A stretch of DNA of 64,000 bases, from NCBI GenBank assembly GCA_039619475.1, contig CM077115.1, positions 296,361,756 to 296,425,755 on the forward strand. The letters run 5' to 3'. The DNA comes from Icerya purchasi. Its lineage: Eukaryota > Arthropoda > Insecta > Hemiptera > Monophlebidae. Position 1 is the first letter of the stretch, and the number at the start of each line of letters is the position of its first letter. Shown one piece after another: positions 1 through 12,914 of this stretch. A program made the position numbers and the translations under genes. The notes under the pieces were generated by a model. The model was not told the DNA's origin, did not search any database, and saw only the letters and a list, made by a program, of their open reading frames with translations.

Positions 1-16
1 TTTAAAATTTTGTATA

Positions 17-1607
17 TACAGTAGGTCAAAAAAGTATCCGCATGCCACCCAAAAACGCAGTAGAACGTAACTGGTAAGGATGAAGATAGAGAAAGAGGAT
101 GTGTATGAAAGAGAATCACCTAAAACGCATATCTGTGCTACATGTTTACCATTCAGAGCGGCGCAGATAGAAAATGCCGGGAAAAACGGAAAAAAAAATA
201 TTTGTACACGCATGAATTTGTGACTAATGTGTGTACGATAAGATGACGGACATACGGTTTAATGAATGATATGTAGGCTTGTGCAGTATGCGTAATTGAC
301 AATAAAAGTAAGTTCAGTACTATAAAGTGTGAAAGATGACATCATCAAAAAATACCAAGATAACTGTAGCAGTACGTGCGTGAGTTATATAACACTCCAT
401 GAAAGTGATTTCAGTTACCGCAAAACTTCCGAAGAAGTAAGTTTCATATTTTCTGCAGTTTGACGTATTATTAAACGGTTTGCAACAACGAGGAAAATCG
501 AAAACGAGTCGCAAGGCGGCAGATTTCCTAAGGTAGATCAGAGAACAAAACGAGCTATTATCCGTCAAGCGCTCAAAAGTTCATTTCTAAGCGTTCCAAA
601 GCTAGCCGCTAAATTTGCAGTATTGTCTAAAATCATAGAAATGTACTCAATTCCGCTAATATTCACGGTAGATCTCCAAAGAAGAAATCATTCATTTCAA
701 AAACTGACCACCAAAAACATTTAGCCTTCGCGAAGGTACATGTCACCAAACAGATAACATATTGGCACTCAGTGATCTTTTCCGACGAAAACAAATTTAA
801 CTTATTTAACTCATATGATCGATCAACGCGCTACGTATGATGCAAATCAATAGCAAGTTCCAAGCCAATCACTTAAGAGCTACCATAAAACATGAAGGAG
901 GGAACTGTAGGGTGTGACAGGTGCATGGCGGCTAGTGGGGTCAGAAATGTCGCATTCATTGACAAAAAAATTAAAAAGACACATTAATTCGAGTTATTGC
1001 GTGGTAATTTGAAAGGAAGCACACGTAAATTAGGTTTGAAGAAGTAATTTGTCTTTCAGCCAGACAACGACCCCAAACATACACCGTGATGTTAACTTGT
1101 GAATGGCTACTTTATAATGCCCCCGCCACATACCTCTGTAGTCTTCTGATCTGAACATTATTGAAAATTTGTAGAATCGACTTGATGTCAAAGTGCGTAC
1201 ATGGAAAATTTTCAATACTCAGGATTTAAAACGGGCTTTACAAGTTACATGGGCGGATATTTCTCCCGATTTTACACGACACCTGGTGAATTTCATGCCC
1301 CGACGATTACAAGTTGTTATCGACACGAATGACATGCATACCAAGTTTTTTTTTTTTTTTTTTTTTTTTGGTTACCGGGAAGTATACTTTATTAGTCAAG
1401 TCGGGGACGTACAAATACGTTTATAAGCGCCTTTTTCACTTTTTTGTATAACTTAAAGTTGTGATTTGTTTGTTTTGTCGGAATATATATTTTTTTACCG
1501 CAGTGCTTCTCTTTTTCCTGTACGCAGCAAGTTCTAGCGTAATACATTACCTTCAATCCGTTGCACATTTTTTTTGGTGGTGTGCAAATAATTTTTGACC
1601 CACCGTA
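17..1607 (+). mobile_element. Tc1-like DNA transposon, copy 1 (decayed)
   Basis: A Tc1/mariner-superfamily element bounded by TA dinucleotides at 17-18 and 1606-1607. The left terminus begins CAGTAGGTCAAAAAAGTAT. The right terminus, read inward on the minus strand, begins CGGTGGGTCAAAAATTATT, so the terminal inverted repeats agree at most positions. The interior carries a broken plus-strand transposase. A run of over 20 T at about 1347-1369 near the 3' end is a later expansion or insertion scar. The 5' leader resembles the one at 22.4 kb, so this is a local family with at least two copies. Confidence 0.85.
464..1173 (+). pseudogene. Tc1-like transposase relic
   Basis: Remains of a DD34E transposase, which would cut and paste the surrounding element. 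Recognisable blocks lie in different frames. The helix-turn-helix end region is at 464-633. The block beginning GRSPKKK and ending in the first catalytic motif FSDENKFNLF is at 661-840, followed by a stop. CMAASGV lies near 925. The second catalytic motif, DNDPKHT, lies near 1062-1085, preceded by P where the family usually has Q. A terminal SSDLNIIENL block near 1140 still shows the acidic pair. Several frameshifts and stops make it non-functional. A family length of about 340 residues is expected and most of it can be traced. Confidence 0.8.
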
Positions 1608-1979
1608 TATGTGCTAATAATGAATAGAAATTTTCTTAGTACTATGCCCTCCCAAAAAAAATAAAACATATATATAAATTTAATAAAAATAACATTCCAC
1701 GCCACATTTTACGCTTTGTTTGGCATTTTTTTCTCTTTCTTTCTTTTTTTCTAGTTAATAGAGCATAATTCGATATATCTATTTTGTGATTAGCGGGGAA
1801 AATTGTACATAGTAAATGTTCCATAAAATGTTGAACGCTATTCACCAGCTCATTATTGAGGAAATATAAATATTACTCTTGAACCAATTTCCCAACTTTA
1901 TACAGTGCAGGAAGGAATAGCATTTAAAGTTAGTCTATGCGTACTATCATTTAAAAATGTTTATAGCAAAAATTAAAAA

Positions 1980-4900
1980 AATCAAAAAAAAAAAAAAAAA
2001 CGACCTCAAGCCATAGGAATGTTTAATACGGATTTTAATTGTTGTTGTAATTTGATTTTTTTTTACTTTTTAATTCGATTTTATTAAATTTTTAGAATCA
2101 ATTTGAAAGCCGATATGTTTTTTTAAAATTATTTTACTTTCTTAAATTTCTCCAAGAGCATATATAAATAATAACGGCGATAATGGATTTTTCTGTTTCA
2201 TTAACTTTTTTATATGAAATTATTCCCCCATCGTCTCTGCGAATACTCGCGCATTTACATTTTTCCGATAATTAATAGAACTTTGTGATTTCAAAGTGCG
2301 CTGAACATAAATTTATGTTTTAAAGAGTCAAGTACTTTAAAATAGTCAACAAGAGCTAAACATATTTTTTGATATTCTATTAATTTCTATTGTAAGAAAC
2401 AAATAAGTATGATTTTAAATTATTTAAAATTTCTTTCGCTATCATTTTTGACAATATTTTTAAAATTGTGATAATTAAACTTCATGGGTCCATATTTTAT
2501 TTTTATTATCTTTTCATGTAGCAGATTGTACCCGACTTTTTCCATTTAAATGGAATTTTCTACTCTTCCAGAATTATGTTAATTTAGTGAAATTTTTAAT
2601 TAGATAGGTCCTTTTGAGTTTTAATTATTCATTTTTTATTCCATCGGTTCCTAGTTATTCAATTCTTGGCTGATCATCGCTTCTTTCTATTTCTATACAC
2701 TAGATTCCTGATCTGCACCTGGATTTTCTATTTAAAATATATCTAAATCGTTCTCGCCATACAGTTTTGTATAATAGAGTAGTAATTTCATTTAACTTTC
2801 TTCGACAGTTAATGGTGATCAATTTTTTCAATAGGTTTAGTTTTTCGTATTCTTTTAATAGTTTTTAATACTCATTGAACAAATTTTTTTTCTTTTTCTG
2901 TTAAATATTCCGTTATTTTTTTATGAGTTTAGACAAGATATTTAGTTATTTGATTTATTTTTTACTTTTTTTAAATTCCTCTTTATTAATTATTAATATG
3001 TTCATGAGAAGATTTGACGGGGGTTGCTTTTCACCTAATTGTAAGACTCTTTTGCATTCTCCAACTTTATTTATATTATTACCCTTCTATAATAATTATT
3101 CGGTATTACCCATATTCTGAATATCATCATATCTTAATAATTATTTCATGTTCGTAATATGTACTACTGTCTTTATTTATATTTATTCTTTTTTGACATT
3201 AGTAAGCATCAATATGAAAGAATATTTTGCATGCAACTGAATTATGTTGTGAATGTTTTGAGTTACATTAAAATACGTTACTTTTTATTTTCATCTATTA
3301 ATGTTAGAATATCGTCAGTTTGGCTTTTATAATTCTGGAAATTCAAATCTATTCTTTTCTTCTCTTTTTCAGTAAAATATTTATTGTATTTTTATATTCT
3401 ACATAGAAGTTTATTCATTTCTCCCCTCTTTCATTTCTCTTGCGTCGTCAAAATGTGTTTTTGTTCTTTTTCATTACTTTATCCAAACTGGATATTAAAG
3501 TGTCCCATAATTACTATATAATGTTTCAGATCACTTTTACTGTTATTTAAAATATTCAAGATCGTATTTTTTGCCTAAAACTGTCGTAAAAGCGGTGTAC
3601 TTACATTGTAGTTAAATACTGACGTTTCTTATTTAATTTGTGGCTGCGGCTTCTCTATTCTAAATACCCCCTTAAATTTTATTAAATTACCCCTCCAATA
3701 TCTATTACGTCTTTCTGCTTAGATTTGTTATCCATATAGCACAGTTCATTATTCTCATTAGTACTAAGACATGAATTCAAAATCTCCGAAAAATTTAGTA
3801 CATCAGTTTTGATTCTTTAAGCGCATTTTTCAAGTCAATTAAGTTTTCGCTACATTTTAATGATTTTACATTTAAATCGGTAATATTTTATAATTCTTAA
3901 CTTTTACCCTTCCATTTCTTACAGTTCTTAAAAATTTACTTGTTTATTGTTTATTTTTCTATTATTAGTATTATCAGTAATCCTATTTAAGTACTGAGAT
4001 TTTAATTAGTGGTTGTACTTGTCATTGTAGGCTAGATTTTATTCGATAAAGTTAGCTCAGCTGTTCTTTACGAGTGCCTGTATTAAAACAGTTTACGAAT
4101 TAGTTTAATGACGGCTGTTTTGTTGCAGCTATTTCGTTGCCATTGATCCGTTATCACACCCCTATCTCGATGAAACGGTTGTTTCGTGTTCTTAATTTCT
4201 GTTTCTACCGATTCATCGATAAGCCGAATAGCCGCAATCGCGCTAATCAGAGATACTTCTGTTCTATTCTGGTCAGTTACTCTTAATATACTTTTCCCTC
4301 TCTAAAACTAACGTATATTGCCTTAGCCCATGTTTGCTTCGCCAGAATTGATAATTGCCATGTTCGCTTTGTAATGTTTTAAATGATATAAGATCTGCAT
4401 GCAAACTATCTCTTTATCAATTGGGTTTTGTGTAGCAGCAGCATTAACATATGTATTGTCCACTTATTGAACAAAAATACAACAGCGGTAATCTCTTTGT
4501 AGATCAGTTTACATAAAAGCTTTTTCTAATCAGTTCATCTTTTTTGTCTTTACCATTCTATTTTATTATTATCGCCCACTGTATTCCCAGGCAAACGATG
4601 TGCTCTGCTTTTATATCAGTAACATTCAAATCCACTTTTAGCTTTTCAACTGTTTTACATACTTTCTTCTTCAAAGACTACAAAACAACGCGAATGGTTA
4701 AGTATCTCTTAAATATTGTTAAATTTTATATTATTCGCCTTGAATCTTTTTCCATATTCTGATAAGACTATTTAGATCTTTGCTTCGCAGTTCATTTTAT
4801 TTTTTTAATTTTACTATTTCGACATTAATACTCATTATTTTTATGTTGGTTTCCGTAATACCACTTTGATACTCAGTGTGCTATCACAAGATTTATTGTT

Positions 4901-6870
4901 TTTTTCCAAAAATGTATTGTTCATAATTATATTAAGCGATATATAAGTAATATAACTCAAATTATTTTAAAACTTATTAAACGTATGAATATATTAAATA
5001 CATACTACCCAGTAATTCAATATGAAATATTACATTTCGAGATAACACGAGTATTATTATCATTTATCTCGGTTATCATTATAAATTGCATTATTATTGC
5101 TAAACACTTTCCTTACAATTCTTTTTCTCTTTCCCCCATTTATCATTGTTAACCGTTATCTGTCCTCTTCGCATAAGTTTAAATTTCGAAGTCTGCTAAA
5201 TTCCCAATATTCTATTTCGGACTTGCATCTAAAGAACTTTAATTATTCCCCTTTTTTCTACTTAAAGATCCATACGGCAACCAGCTCTATAAACAATACC
5301 GCACACGTCTTTTGAAATTTACTTCAAATGCCTCTTATTTGCTATATTCTCTCCACTTCATTAAACCATTATTCTTCCATCTATTCTGAAATCTTTCCAC
5401 TTGTTATTCCCTTTAGTATCTTAAGTCATATCTTTGTTTTCCTTATATTTATTTCCACTTTCTTTCAATGGCTTTGATATTACATCTTATGCGCGTGCTC
5501 TTCTGAAGAACTATAACAACAGTAAGTTTCTCACTACTTTTTTTCTACTCCTTATACGAGTTTAATCCCCCATAAAAACTTTCTTCAGAAAAGTTACATT
5601 AGTCATACAAAATAGTCTCTTATCTCAGCCAATCATTTTCAACTTCGTCTGCATTTATTTCCTAATTTTACTTCAACTTCAGTCCGTTTTTATCTTTAAA
5701 ATATTCATAAGCTTGTTCTGATTTACTCTACAGAACGATTTTCTAGATATATACACAAAAGTTTAATGAATTTTCCATATCTTCGCACACTTTTAATCTA
5801 CGGTTCTCATCAATCATATCACATTTCTCGATCTACATTTGATAAAATGGTATTACTGATCTTTGATATTCTCTTTTATTCCCTTTCATAGTCTTTCATT
5901 TAATGTTTTCAACACTACTTTTACTGTGAGATTAATAAAACTACACAATCTATATTTCTCAGTCTGCCGAGGTCCTGACGAAAACTTACATTACAATGAT
6001 TTAAGCGATAACAATTTAACTTGTATAACTCTTCAAACTCTAAAATACAAAAATGATCCTTATTAATCAGGTTCACAACCTTGTACATTTCAAGATTGTT
6101 AACAGTGAAATCAATAATTTTTGCCAATTTATTTCTTATCTTTCGATGAAGAACTCATGATCGGTTCTAAACAGCAAAAGACACAGAATTATACTTTGCA
6201 AATAATAGTAGGTATACAGGAGAAAAAAAAAACTGTTTATTCATCACTAACAAAATTTGAATGATTTATGAAATTATCTTAAATTCTCCCTAAAAACATA
6301 ATCTGCGAAGTATAATATATCACCATCACTTTTTTTTATCTTCGAAGAATATCGAAGAACAATCAACAATTTTCTCCTTGTTATATATATCCATTAATAC
6401 ACAGCAGATACAAAAACGTTTCATTTTCCATTTACAGCGGATTATTTCTGAACAGATCTAACGCTCTTTTCTTATCTCTTTTTCAATCAATTCGTTACAA
6501 TCTCGAAATCTTAACGTTTATTTCAAAATGTTCAAGTATATAATTAAAAATTTTAAATCATTAACTTTAACATCAACATTTGCTCTGTAAGGGTTAAATG
6601 ACTTCAATTAAAATCAATATAACTAGCAATTAAAGTAAATAAAAAATCTCAGATTTACTTAAACTTCTATCATGATTCACGACCATCATCATTTACTGCG
6701 GTATCAACCATTATTTAAACAGCAACGTTTAATATAAATTCTTTTCTCTCTATTATTTCTCGTTTGTCGGAACCAGTTTTTTCGCCTTCAATCCTTATTC
6801 ACTTTACATTACATCAGCCTACTATTTTTTACTACACAAAGCATCAAAAATAAACTTTAATTTGCTGCTT
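1980..6870 (-). mobile_element. heavily decayed A-rich non-LTR retrotransposon relic
   Basis: This T-rich stretch reads as A-rich on the minus strand, the same bias seen in the better preserved LINE at 26-29 kb. On the minus strand 3482-3523 translates to VIMGHFNIQFG, close to the GDFN motif of APE-type endonucleases. About 0.9 kb further along, 2380-2560 gives IPFKWKKSG, then SLIITILKILSKMIAKE, which resembles the first reverse-transcriptase blocks. The order and spacing fit endonuclease then RT. Everything else is shattered by stops. The boundaries are guesses from composition. The stretch lies on the downstream side of the last recognised BIRC6 exon, probably in an intron. Confidence 0.42.
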
Positions 6871-7093
6871 CGATATCTAACCTTTTAAGCAAATAGTTTT
6901 TTTCTTATAAAAGTTATAAATTCTTTCCTTTTCGTAACTATTTTATATTATTTTGCGAATAAATAAGTTTTTGTTGATGTTTCGTTTTGAGCATTTTCGT
7001 TGTGACAACCAAAAATCATCTCAACGTCATTTCCACGTAGTTCATGAAAATACAATAAAACCGTAAACATGTCAAAATGTTAAAAACCATTAC

Positions 7094-7222
7094 CTTTTCG
7101 ACAACACCGTCTTTGAAACCTGGTTTACACATAGCTGAATCGAGTGCTTCTCCTAGATATCCCATAATCACGTTTGTATCAAATGACTTACATAAACCAA
7201 CAGCAAACATTAGTTCAGCTAC
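7094..7222 (-). CDS. BIRC6: BIRC6 coding exon 3
   Basis: The acceptor is GTTTTCAG and the donor is GAAAAG followed by GTAATGG (minus strand). It is 43 codons in phase 0. It starts VAELMFAVGLCKS and ends GFKDGVVEK, sitting where the family continues toward the conserved KWATV block. The similarity is weaker than for exon 2; the call rests mainly on clean splice sites and matching phase. Confidence 0.72.
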
Positions 7223-7944
7223 CTGAAAACATATTTTTAAATATTACTAATACTCGTGAGGTAAATACTTAATATTCTACTTCTATACGAAATATTTCTT
7301 ATTTTTCAACAGTTTCGCAATTTGTATTATTCTATTGTTTTATATATATGAGAATAAACTTCTCCTTACTTCTGAAATTGGTAAATCAATTTCCACCACA
7401 TCTACATCATCTGAAACAGGTTGTTGAAAGATGGTATCCAAAAGTAGAATACCATTATAATCGCCGCGCAGACCGATACATTCGCCATTATTTAGCAATA
7501 TCTTATTATTCATAGAAATTCCATCGATCTGAGATAACAAGCCTTTGTCTGTAATCATTTTCACATTCAAGTTACATAATATATTAACACTGTACAAAAG
7601 CAATCACAAAACTAGAACGCAACTAGTATTTGTAATACAAGACACATATGGTATTCCTAAATCTGGAAATTATCATTATTACTAAGTGTACTTCGATACA
7701 TTCCATGCAAACAAATTTTCATTTAAAAGTTCAAATTTAACAACAAAGATAAAATACCTGAACCGTTAAATTCGTACGAAGCTTTATGCAACAGTGAACT
7801 TGAATTAACATCAATAACTAGTATTTCATTCTTTTTAGTTATAACAAGAAATGTATTTAAGTTAGCATGATATATAACTTTGGAGCAGTCTGTATTAAAA
7901 TTATAACAACGAACGTCTTCGAGAATAGAAAAAAAATCAGCCAT
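7094..7944 (-). CDS. BIRC6: BIRC6/Bruce homologue, N-terminal three coding exons (partial gene)
   Basis: BIRC6 (Bruce, Apollon) is a giant cytoplasmic and trans-Golgi protein with a BIR domain and a C-terminal UBC domain that ubiquitinates pro-apoptotic factors. Only its extreme N-terminus is here. Exon 1 (7758-7944, 187 nt), exon 2 (7370-7548, 179 nt) and exon 3 (7094-7222, 129 nt) join in frame to 165 codons. The phases fit: 1 after exon 1, 0 after exon 2, 0 after exon 3. The diagnostic match is NGILLLDT-x4-PVS followed by an acidic stretch and DLPISE. Exon 1 carries SKVIYHANLNTFLVITKKN, like the WD-type start of the family. The BIR and UBC domains would lie beyond the low-coordinate side. 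No further exon was recognised at 1-7093, so the next intron is over 7 kb or its exon was missed. The ATG at 7942-7944 is the only suitable start, but an upstream exon cannot be excluded. Confidence 0.82.
7370..7548 (-). CDS. BIRC6: BIRC6 coding exon 2
   Basis: The acceptor is GATTACAG and the donor is GAA followed by GTAAGG (minus strand). It opens in phase 1 and closes in phase 0. It holds the best family match, RGDYNGILLLDTIFQQPVS then VEIDLPISE, which aligns with the conserved NGILLLDT segment of BIRC6 proteins. Confidence 0.85.
7758..7944 (-). CDS. BIRC6: BIRC6 coding exon 1
   Basis: Starts at the ATG on the complement of 7942-7944 and ends in GGTTCAG followed by the donor GTATTTT (minus strand). 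It encodes 62 codons plus one base. The residues SKVIYHANLN and ILVIDVNSSSLLHKA follow the first beta-propeller blade pattern of BIRC6. Confidence 0.8.
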
Positions 7945-10568
7945 GTTTATTAATTTTTATTGAATAAAACATCACGAAGACACAAAATTAACCAACAATC
8001 ACACTTCTAAATTTTTCAACATTATTATAATTTACCAAACAATTGTATAAAACAAGCAAAGCCAAACCACAGCTCGGTGTAATCAGTGTGTTACTACAGG
8101 TACACAAAAATTAATTCACATATGATATTAATCGCAAATAAATGTAGTAGTGACTATAATTAAATATACTGAAAATTCTGTACGTACAAAATTATTAAAC
8201 TTTTATGTAATTTACTAAAATAAATTTCATTCTTTCGTTAAAATAAAGTAATATTTTTTAATTTAATAATATACATTTTTTTAAATTTTCCAAATAATAA
8301 ATTTAATTAATTAACATTAATATATTTATAAATAAAATACTTAAATTTAGAAGAAAAAAAAACTAAAATTCTAGCATTCATTAAAAATTTAAATACATTG
8401 ACTATGAGCGCGAATCAATATGATACCGAAAATAGCCAGAATTTATGAGGTGTATCTCTAGCTTTAACGAATCAAAACAATAATGCTAAACCGAAAGTGC
8501 CATCCGCGCGAGTGAATTTGCAATGTGACATGATCAGATTGTGTTTTTTATCGTGTCTACGCCAGCGGAGGTTAGTTATGTTTCATAAGCCGGTGTGCTG
8601 TTTTGTTTGTAATTAGCAACGGTGTCTAATGAAATAGTTCAAATTTATTATTATGCAAAATACACCCCTTGAAAATGCGACTACCGCAAATTGCCTAGTC
8701 AAATTATTACAAAATGTACTGGAACACTTTTTACGTAAGTTTAAACAGTATCGATGTAATATAATGTCGAAACTATATAGAATGCCTAGAAATAAAATAA
8801 AATTAATCGGCATTTTCTGAAATTTGATATTTTGAAACCAAAGTTACAGTGTTAATTATTCAACATTTTGTTCGAGTTGCTGATTAAACATATAAATTAA
8901 TATCATTCAGTAATAACATTACAAATTCACTATAGCTTAAAAGAAAGTTGTATATGTAATTTACTAATGCATAAATAAGTCGAAAAATTCAAATAGATTG
9001 TAGATTACTAATTATTTCTAACATGTCTGATATTTTTCATATTCTAAAATTGTATCCCATAATAACATTATTTTAGTAATAAACGAAACATCTAAAGTAA
9101 TATTAAATAAGCTTGTTAAATTATAAGAAATGGCTGCTAATTACATCGAACCATTGTAAAATGAAAACATTAAAAATTATATAACAAGGAAATTTAGTAT
9201 TAGTTAAATATTGTTAAAAATTTTTATTGTATGTAAATTATTCTTCTTTGTCGTAGTTCGGTTCCAAATGTCGTGACTTTTCCTGTAGCCCCATGAACGA
9301 TGTTTCGCCGCGCATCACGATCCTCTGCTGTGTTCAGTAAAATGATACACTCATCACAAAAAAAATTGTTACATCTTCACTTGGTTCCTTTTTTTTTACA
9401 CATACAGCATTAGCGGTAGAAAATTTCAATTTTTGACATGTCTATTAATACGTTTATTAGTATAGTTTATTATTTAAAATATTGTATTAATGAAAATCAA
9501 AGTTACTTTAAATAGATGTAAGATTTTGCAATTATAATAAATACTATTTTCTTAATTAAAATTATGAGGTAATGATTATTTGCTACAAAGCAGCAAACTT
9601 GCGTAAAATGTTTTTTTGTTTTGTTTTATGTGTGTATTTGTTATTCTAAGAAAGGATTTATGATTTAATAGTGTTCCTAAGAAAAGTATGCCGTTTATTT
9701 CAAAACATAACGCGAAAAGATGATATGAAACATTATATGATAATTCAGAAGCGCATTCTTTATGAATGAAATAATGCCTACCGAAAAACCTTTTGGTAAG
9801 TTTGTACGAGGTTACAATATATATTTATAAAGTTATGCCATAATTTCATACATAAATTTTCTAGAGTAATCTAAAATGAACAGTAATTGCGAATTATGAT
9901 TATAATACATTGAATTCTTGCAATAATCATTATTTAGATTTGCGCATTGCCTCTTTAGAAGGAACAAATAATTGTTCTGATTATTATGAAGGGAAGTATA
10001 TGAATGTATGTTTCCTTTAAAAACTTTGAAGTATAAAAAACTGTTTATTACACGTTTATTTTTAGTTAACGTTATGAATCATAGTATTAGTGCTTGATAT
10101 TTCAATAATGAGTTTAGAAAATTTTAAGATTACGTTATTACCGAAAATGACATTGTGCTATAAGTTTTATGTAAATACATAGATTATTTTTCCAAAGGAT
10201 TAGAAATATGGAATTTATAAATTCAATGGTAATGGTTCATCTTTACATTTTTAATTTACAATGTACATACTAAGGAAGATTCTGTAATGTGCCTAAAATT
10301 GTATATGGGAGAAAATTGATCGAAATTTGTCCGTTCAGAAATTCGATCTTTGAAAACTGAAAAACATGTTAGTACATTGTTTAATGACATTTAATTTATT
10401 GCGCGAATATAATTAGTAATTGTTATTGTTCTTACTTATGTTATCTGCTAAATGTTTAGTTGAGATGTCACTGTGAACATTGGAAAGACAATAACAGAGA
10501 TCATAAATATAAGAACACTAAAGGTACTGGGTACAAATGCGCGATTAATTTCTGCTTCCCACGGTACA
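7945..10568. other. AT-rich sequence upstream of BIRC6; no gene recognised
   Basis: This region should contain the BIRC6 5' UTR and promoter. The only compositional change is a CG-richer patch at about 8440-8600, some 0.5-0.65 kb upstream of the first recognised ATG, which could be near the transcription start. A second less AT-rich patch lies at 9240-9390. No convincing coding exon, RNA gene or transposon end was seen. Confidence 0.4.
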
Positions 10569-10570
10569 TA

Positions 10571-10571
10571 T

Positions 10572-10614
<43 letters not shown>
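10571..10614. repeat. compound (CA)n(TA)n microsatellite
   Basis: About 20 bases of CA repeat run straight into about 24 bases of TA repeat and then directly into the left end of the adjacent DNA transposon. Confidence 0.95.
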
Positions 10615-12116
10615 CAGGATGATTATAATTAAAGTTTAAGTTTCAAAACGCTATAAAAAAAAACCACTGATATCACAATGACATCAAATTTGAACGGAAT
10701 ATTATTGAAAATAGGGGAAAGCGTATGGCATAAGAAAAAATAGTTTCAAATTTTAGCAATAGATGGCGTTGTAAGCGTTATAATTTAAAAGGGTTCAATT
10801 ACAAATGACAAATGAATCGTAAAACAACGGCTAAGGTGTAAATTACACGTTAAACCAACTGTACTGTTCTGTGTGCATGACTGTACAGGTGTGATAATGT
10901 TAGGTACGTAAGCCCATCCACCACGGCAAGGTCATATCACATGGGATGGGAAAAATTGGTTTTTAATTGTCCTGAGGCCAAAAACCGCATAAAAAACATC
11001 CATAAAATCGGTTTTTAAATTTCGCGAGACTGGCATAAAACACGTTCAATATGCTGTTCACCGTTTTCTGCAACAAGTTGAAATCAAGAAACAGCATGTT
11101 CCAAAACTGATCGAAATGTCTCTGGGGTGACATTCAGAATGTGTTGCGCAATGCGTGCCTTCAATTCAGCTAAGTTTGCAATCGGAGTACTGAACACAAT
11201 ATCTCTTAGATAGCCCCACAGCCAGAATTCACACGGATTAAGATCGGGTGATCGGGACGGCCAGACCGTAGGAAAATGATGACTGATAATTCTAGCATTC
11301 TTGAAATGCCGCTTCAGTAGCTGCTTTACTGGATTTGCAATATGCGGAGGAGCGCCGTCTTGCATAAAAACGACCCCGCTGTTGAAGAGCTGGAATGACG
11401 TGGTTGCTCAAAAGACACTCATAGCGCTTACCAGCGACGATACAGGTAAAAGGACCGAAAGCACTCATCTCCTCGAAAAAATATGGCCCCCTATGATAAA
11501 TGATTCCATAAACCCGCACCATGCAGTGACCTTTACAGGATGAAGTGATGCTGGTCGATTTGGGAGTCGATTTTCTGTTGCCCATATTTGGCAATTCTGT
11601 GTATTGACATATTCTTACAAATGGAAATAGGTTTCATCTGTCCACAAAATTTTCCACGGCCATTCATTGTCCACTTCTATGCGAGCAAGAAATTCTAAAG
11701 CAAAAGTCTCTCTTGCTGGCAGGTTAATAGGAAGCAACTGCTGCACATGGCTAATTTTGTATGGATAGCAATGCAGGATGTTTCGTAGAATTTTATGTAC
11801 CATGTTTACAGGCCTGTCCAATGTTCGGGCAATTCCCCGTGCACTGCACAGTTGAGCACCACCGCTCGACTCCTGCACTACTGTGGCCACTTCTTCAACT
11901 AACAACGAATCAATTCTTTTCCTCCCTCTACCAGATTGCACATCAAAAGAACAACCTGTCTTTTCGAATTTCTAAATCATTTTCTCCAGACCCCAGCAAT
12001 CATCGAGCAAACGCTCTATATACCAATAGTAAGTGTGAAACAGATTTTTTTGGGGATGTTTAATAATGGTATACGTCCTTTTGAAACATTAAACCCTTAT
12101 AAGAAATCAAACTTCA
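10614..12116 (-). mobile_element. IS630/Tc1/mariner-type DNA transposon, minus orientation
   Basis: Terminal inverted repeats can be traced. The left end near 10615 reads ACAGGATGATTATAATTAAA and continues to GTTTCAAAACG. The right end read inward from about 12116 contains GATTTCTTATAAGGGTTTAA and then TGTTTCAAAAGG. The outer few bases are uncertain. The interior is a minus-strand transposase pseudogene of the type common in ants and other arthropods. The left end abuts a microsatellite. Confidence 0.72.
11017..12060 (-). pseudogene. IS630/Tc1/mariner-type transposase, broken
   Basis: Blocks in order on the minus strand: LEKMI, a stop, KFEKTGCSFDVQSGRGRK (end of the DNA-binding domain, about 11990-11920); a 108-codon stretch from 11941 ending in ILWTDETYFHL (first catalytic D); then a frame change into an ENRLPNRPASLHP-like segment; then 11084-11365 with MQDGAPPHIA (second D) and RSPDLNPCEFWLWG, where the third acidic residue reads E. 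The C-terminus LEHAVS, stop, FQLVAENGEQHIERV ends near 11017. At least two stops and two frameshifts make it inactive. The intact local stretches suggest moderate age. It lies between BIRC6 and the next repeats and is unrelated to host genes. Confidence 0.85.
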
Positions 12117-12641
12117 AGCGATATAGAATATTTGAAATTCATCGCTGATAAATCAAAAATGGTCAGTTATAATTGGGTACATTATTTGCATGGAATTTAG
12201 TTTGAAAAGAAATATGGCTCAACCAAAAGTGTCAGAGTTATGAAAAGGAATTTAAAAAAATATATAGAGTGCATAAATATAGAAACTTCTAAGCTAGTTG
12301 ACGAATATGAAGAAATCGATGGGAACAAATTTTTTGCTACAGTAATGATCTTTCTTGTGAAACGTATTTGCATAATACATAATGTACTAGGAAGTTGTTT
12401 AGTGGCAATGTTGGGCAGATGGATAAATTTGGCTTGAAGTATTCTTTCTCGTGACAATATTAAGTTGTAGAGGAATGCTAATGTCGGTTCTAATAACTGC
12501 AAATAAAACTATTACTATAGTAACAGACCATTATCCTTTTTTTTTAAATTTATTACAGATATTTCCTTCGGTCGTCATAGATGAAATGGATCAATGAATA
12601 TAATAACAGGTGATAGTAATTCCACATTCTTCAGTGTGCAT
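12117..12641. other. AT-rich spacer; only short weak open frames
   Basis: No recognisable product. Two overlapping opposite-strand open frames (about 65 and 100 codons, 12197-12502) have no family features and are probably chance. Confidence 0.3.
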
Positions 12642-12914
12642 ACAGGTGTCTCTGGAAAGCTGAGAGTGACATTTCATACAATGAAAGAGATAATATTTAT
12701 GATCAAATAAAGAAAATTATAAATGCTAAAAATTCAGAAACCATCAAAAATAGTTTTGATTATATTATAAAAACATTTAATAGCTATGTACATGTTACAA
12801 AATATATTAGTAATTTATATACAGAAAGACAAAAATGGTACATATGTTTTAGTTGTGGAAGTCTTGTTAGGGACTGCAATATTAACAGTACCATTGAACA
12901 AGCAATATATATAT
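12642..12914 (+). pseudogene. unrecognised open frame, possible transposase remnant
   Basis: About 90 codons are open without a start codon, beginning at or just before YRCLWKAES and running through SFDYIIKTFNSYVHVTKYIS, QKWYICFSCG and NINSTIEQ before entering the sequence called here as a possible LTR. The aromatic QKWY segment followed by an S/T-x-E-Q segment loosely resembles the C-terminal half of MULE/FAR1-type transposases, but I do not recognise a specific family. It may be the tail of an element disrupted by the downstream insertion. Confidence 0.3.

Noticed and set aside
3290..3330. TDDILTL on the minus strand as the RT YADD box of the ghost LINE
   Set aside because: It lies only about 190 bp after the endonuclease GHFN motif and before the RT-like blocks, so the order is wrong.
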